A stretch of 35,217 nt of DNA from Pedobacter sp. AK013 (GTDB lineage Bacteria; Bacteroidota; Bacteroidia; Sphingobacteriales; Sphingobacteriaceae). Under the pieces are notes generated by a model. The model did no database searches and was not told the DNA's origin. It saw only the letters and a program-made list of their open reading frames with translations. Shown one piece after another: positions 32,611-35,217 of the stretch. The position numbers and the translations under genes were made by a program. Positions within the stretch are counted from its first letter, which is position 1; every line of letters begins with the position of its first letter. Location: contig NZ_JACHCQ010000046.1 in assembly GCF_014205835.1 (NCBI RefSeq), positions 1 to 35,217 on the forward strand, written 5' to 3'.

Positions 32611-33366
32611 ATGTTAAGTAAAAGAATTATCCCTTGTTTAGATGTTAAAGATGGCCGCACGGTAAAAGGTGTAAACTTTGTTGATTTACGCGATGCAGGC
32701 GATCCAGTTGAACTTGCGGCACAATACGCACAGCAAGGCGCCGACGAATTGGTTTTCCTGGATATTACCGCCACCCACGAGCGCCGTAAAACGATGATTG
32801 AAATGGTTAAATCTGTTGCTCGCCAATTGAATATTCCTTTTACCATTGGAGGCGGAATAACCGAGATTGCTGATGCAGAAGCCTTGTTGAACGCAGGTGC
32901 GGATAAAATCAGTATCAATTCAGCTGCAGTTCGAAACCCTAAGCTAATTGAAGACCTTGCGAAAACCTTTGGTGTACAGTTTGTAGTTTTAGCGATCGAT
33001 ACTAAACATATAGATGGCAAGAATATGGTTCACTTAAATGGAGGAAGATTGATTACTGAACTTGAAACAGAAACCTGGATTAAGCAGGCAGAAGATTTAG
33101 GTGCAGGAGAAATTCTGTTAACTTCGATGGATCACGATGGCACTAAAGCGGGCTTTGATTGCGGATTGTTGAGTAAAGTAAACCAAATGATCAATATCCC
33201 GATTATTGCGTCTGGTGGAGCTGGCAATATGGAACATTTTACGGAGGTTTTCCAAAAAGCCAATGTTGATGCCGCATTGGCAGCTTCGGTATTTCATTAT
33301 GGCGAAATCCTAATCCCTGATTTAAAACAAGAATTAAAAAGGAATAACATTCCGGTAAGAATATAA
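32611..33366 (+). CDS. hisF: Imidazole glycerol phosphate synthase, cyclase subunit
   Basis: HisF uses HisH-derived ammonia to turn PRFAR into IGP and AICAR. The 251-residue barrel has the catalytic Asp11 in IPCLDVKDGR, FLDITATHERR, FTIGGGI, the second catalytic Asp in AIDTK and LTSMDHDGTKAG, and the phosphate site ASGGAG. It starts 13 nt after a large palindrome, so its ribosome-binding region abuts that stem. Confidence 0.97.
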   Translation: MLSKRIIPCLDVKDGRTVKGVNFVDLRDAGDPVELAAQYAQQGADELVFLDITATHERRKTMIEMVKSVARQLNIPFTIGGGITEIADAEALLNAGADKISINSAAVRNPKLIEDLAKTFGVQFVVLAIDTKHIDGKNMVHLNGGRLITELETETWIKQAEDLGAGEILLTSMDHDGTKAGFDCGLLSKVNQMINIPIIASGGAGNMEHFTEVFQKANVDAALAASVFHYGEILIPDLKQELKRNNIPVRI

Positions 33367-33376
33367 TAGTTAACTC

Positions 33377-33460
33377 GTCATTGCGAGGCACGAAGCAATC
33401 CTAATGCTATGGGTTCGAAACCTGCAAAAGTAGTAAGATTGCTTCGTGCCTCGCAATGAC
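33377..33460. repeat. Large GTCATTGCGAGG palindrome before hisIE
   Basis: Perfect arms of 24 bp (33377-33400 and 33437-33460) are separated by 36 bp. The copy shares its arms with 32519 apart from one compensated pair. It lies 15 nt upstream of the likely hisIE start. Confidence 0.93.
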
Positions 33461-33475
33461 AGAAACATCATAAAA

Positions 33476-34078
33476 ATGAATATCGATACATCATCTCTTG
33501 ATTGGGATAAAACAGCTGGCTTACTCCCTGTAATCATTCAGGATTACAAAACTTTGGAGGTTTTAATGCTGGGCTATATGAATGCTGAAGCGCTGGAAAA
33601 AACACAGGCCGAAGGCAAAGTAACATTCTTCTCACGTTCTAAAAACCGCCTTTGGACTAAAGGTGAAACCAGCAACAATTTTCTTTATGTAAAAGAGCTT
33701 TTTGTAGACTGTGATCATGATACAATCCTGATTAAAGCCGACGCTGTTGGTCCAACCTGCCATACAGGTAGCCGCAGCTGTTTTAAAACGGATTACAACC
33801 AGAATTTCATTTTCGAACTCGAAAACATCATTAATGATCGATATGAAAACCCCGTTGAAGGATCTTATATCAACAAGATGCGCAACAAAGGTTTGAATAA
33901 GATTGCCCAAAAAGTTGGTGAAGAAGGTGTGGAAACGGTAATTGCCGCACTTGCTGAAACGGAAGAAGAACTCATTGGAGAAGCATCAGATCTTGTTTTT
34001 CACCTATTGTTTTTATTGAAAGAAAAAGGCTTATCTATACAGGATATTTCTAAAAATTTAGAGAAAAGACACAAATAA
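33476..34078 (+). CDS. hisI: Bifunctional phosphoribosyl-AMP cyclohydrolase / phosphoribosyl-ATP pyrophosphatase
   Basis: HisIE performs steps 2 and 3 of the pathway. From the ATG the protein has 200 residues. The HisI half has LGYMNAEAL, FFSRSKNRLWTKGETS and the zinc/magnesium motif VDCDHDT followed by GPTCHTGSRSCF. The HisE half (about 105-200) has the helical EEGVETVIAALAETEEELIGEASDLVFHLL signature in pieces. A GTG at 33446 lies in the palindrome arm and is rejected as a start. It is the last his gene. Confidence 0.96.
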   Translation: MNIDTSSLDWDKTAGLLPVIIQDYKTLEVLMLGYMNAEALEKTQAEGKVTFFSRSKNRLWTKGETSNNFLYVKELFVDCDHDTILIKADAVGPTCHTGSRSCFKTDYNQNFIFELENIINDRYENPVEGSYINKMRNKGLNKIAQKVGEEGVETVIAALAETEEELIGEASDLVFHLLFLLKEKGLSIQDISKNLEKRHK

Positions 34079-34082
34079 GTCA

Positions 34083-34144
34083 AAAGGTAAAAGCTGAAAG
34101 ACTAAAGCTAAGACTTTACGAATACTTTTTTTGCTTTCACCTTT
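34083..34144. repeat. AAGCTGAAAGACTAAAG-containing inverted repeat
   Basis: AAAGGTAAAAGC (34083-34094) pairs with GCTTTCACCTTT (34133-34144) with one mismatch. The 17-mer at 34091-34107 is the exact reverse complement of the right arm of the repeat at 12448-12511. Confidence 0.7.
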
Positions 34145-34162
34145 ATGCTTTAATCTTAAAAA

Positions 34163-35059
34163 ATGCTTAAGCACATAAAAACACTTCCTGGCCATCAAAA
34201 CCCTGTTTATGCCCTTGTCCATTCTGATCAGGATGAATTATTTTTCAGTGCCGGTAACGACAAAGGCATTGTTGAATGGTCTTTAGCAGAAATGGCTTTT
34301 GTTAAGGTTAAAATGCCGGTACAAAGCTCTGTTTACTTCCTCCATTATTACAACAACCAGTTATTTGTAGGCGAAAGAAGTGGTGCCTTTAGTGTGTACG
34401 ATTTAAAGAAACAGGAAGTAATTGCGCGCATTAATGCACACCCGAAACCGATTTTCAACATTAAAACGGTCCGATCTAAAAATGAGCTCATTACCACAGG
34501 TGAAGATGGAACAGTTGCGGTCTGGTCTTTAACTGATTTTAAAGAGATTTACCGCTTCCAGGCAGCCTATGATACCGTTCGTACCATTGCCCTTTCTCCG
34601 GATGAAACCGAGATTGCCTTTGGCTGTAAAGATCACCTGATTAAAATTTATAAACTTACCGATTATAGTCTAAAACAAAACCTCGAAGGACATAAGCTTC
34701 CGCTTACGGCTCTGGCCTACCACCCCGAAAGCAGGTATTTAATATCAGGAAGCCGCGATGCGCAGCTTAAAATATGGAGCCTGCCAGATTATCAGTTGAT
34801 GCAAACTGTACCGGCCCACATGTTTACCGTTTACGATATTGTTTTCCATCCCACTCTCCCCTATTTTGCAACCAGCAGCCAGGATAAAAGCATTAAACTA
34901 TGGGATGCCGAAAACTTTAAACTATATAAAATTTTAAGCTTGGAGAAAGCGGGTATTGGTCATACCCATTCCATCAATAAGATTATTTGGAGCCATGATG
35001 GAAGATACTTGATCTCTACAGGTGATGATCGGCAGATAATGGTTTGGGAGATGGAGTAA
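34163..35059 (+). CDS. WD40 repeat beta-propeller protein
   Basis: This 298-residue protein is made almost wholly of WD40 blades, with GH...W-type units recurring about every 40 residues (for example LPGHQNPVYAL, HPKPIFNIKT...GTVAVWSL, LEGHKLPLTALAYHP...AQLKIWSL, PAHMFTVYDIVFHP...KSIKLWDA, GHTHSINKIIW...RQIMVWEME). About seven blades would close one propeller. There is no signal peptide, so it is cytoplasmic. Such proteins are interaction scaffolds; the partner is unknown. It follows hisIE after a repeat and may or may not share its transcript. Confidence 0.9.
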   Translation: MLKHIKTLPGHQNPVYALVHSDQDELFFSAGNDKGIVEWSLAEMAFVKVKMPVQSSVYFLHYYNNQLFVGERSGAFSVYDLKKQEVIARINAHPKPIFNIKTVRSKNELITTGEDGTVAVWSLTDFKEIYRFQAAYDTVRTIALSPDETEIAFGCKDHLIKIYKLTDYSLKQNLEGHKLPLTALAYHPESRYLISGSRDAQLKIWSLPDYQLMQTVPAHMFTVYDIVFHPTLPYFATSSQDKSIKLWDAENFKLYKILSLEKAGIGHTHSINKIIWSHDGRYLISTGDDRQIMVWEME

Positions 35060-35084
35060 CTTAGGTGGATATATAGGATCGGAC

Positions 35085-35108
35085 GTCACCCTGAATTCAT
35101 TTCAGGGT
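35085..35108. repeat. GTCAC-type palindrome, last copy
   Basis: ACCCTGAA (35088-35095) pairs with TTCAGGGT (35101-35108) around TTCAT. The stem is the same as the second hairpin at 28553, with the loop of the copies at 14934 and 28521. The remaining DNA to 35217 shows no gene I can support. Confidence 0.85.
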
Positions 35109-35217
35109 CTCCAAAACAGGAAAGATGCTGAAATAAATTCACTGTTGTCCGGTTAAAATTGATTATTGAAGATAAATAAGGCTTATTGGCTAATTAAGGT
35201 TGTTTATGTTTTAAAAT

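Noticed and set aside
32519..33460. Two similar palindromes read as a CRISPR-like array
   Set aside because: There are only two units, each an inverted repeat, and they are separated by a whole gene (hisF).
33446..33475. GTG start adding ten residues to HisIE
   Set aside because: The extension is encoded by the right arm of a large palindrome.

Overview
The window looks like chromosome from a Bacteroidota bacterium, most likely Sphingobacteriaceae (Pedobacter-like). The base composition is AT-rich. Several promoters fit the Bacteroidota -7 element TAnnTTTG. Families typical of the phylum are present (DUF4199, BatA-like N-terminal proteins, a GH3-type adenylating enzyme, a YcbB-type L,D-transpeptidase), and many gene junctions carry GTCA...TGAC palindromes. 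The genus is an inference; no rRNA is present.

1-3909 is the right end of an integrated element. It holds a possible IS21-type end, a three-helix membrane protein, a protein with an RNxxxH (HEPN-like) motif, a small helical ORF and a large serine recombinase. The recombinase reading frame runs through the terminator and into the antisense strand of a tRNA-Leu(CAA), so the target site encodes the protein's tail.

4005-18744 is mostly housekeeping DNA on the minus strand: a DegT-like aminotransferase and DUF3817 protein, hscB, dxr-rseP, a GH3 enzyme, two GT2 glycosyltransferases, DUF4199, an acidic protein, a dihydroorotase homologue that has lost its metal ligands, a BatA-like membrane protein and a possible NTF2-like protein.

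18904-24432 is an NAD/ADP-ribose locus on the minus strand: an NrtR-type Nudix regulator, a short PRPP-synthetase-like protein, a nucleoside deoxyribosyltransferase-like gene broken by an in-frame amber codon, NADAR, macro domain, DUF4291 and a NAMPT-like enzyme. Three copies of TTTGYGT-N7-ACRCAAA lie at the nrtR and prs-like promoters and are probably NrtR operators. The pairing of a Prs-like with a NAMPT-like enzyme beside ADP-ribose enzymes resembles the NARP1 NAD-rebuilding pathway and is the most interesting system here.

24476-26038 encodes a lipoprotein L,D-transpeptidase, divergent from a complete histidine operon (26115-34078, plus strand): promoter, a leader peptide with five His codons, a candidate attenuator, then hisG-hisD-hisC-hisB-hisH-hisA-small membrane protein-hisF-hisIE. 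Large palindromic repeats sit between several his genes. A WD40 protein follows. Paired base changes among the palindromes indicate that their folded structure is conserved.
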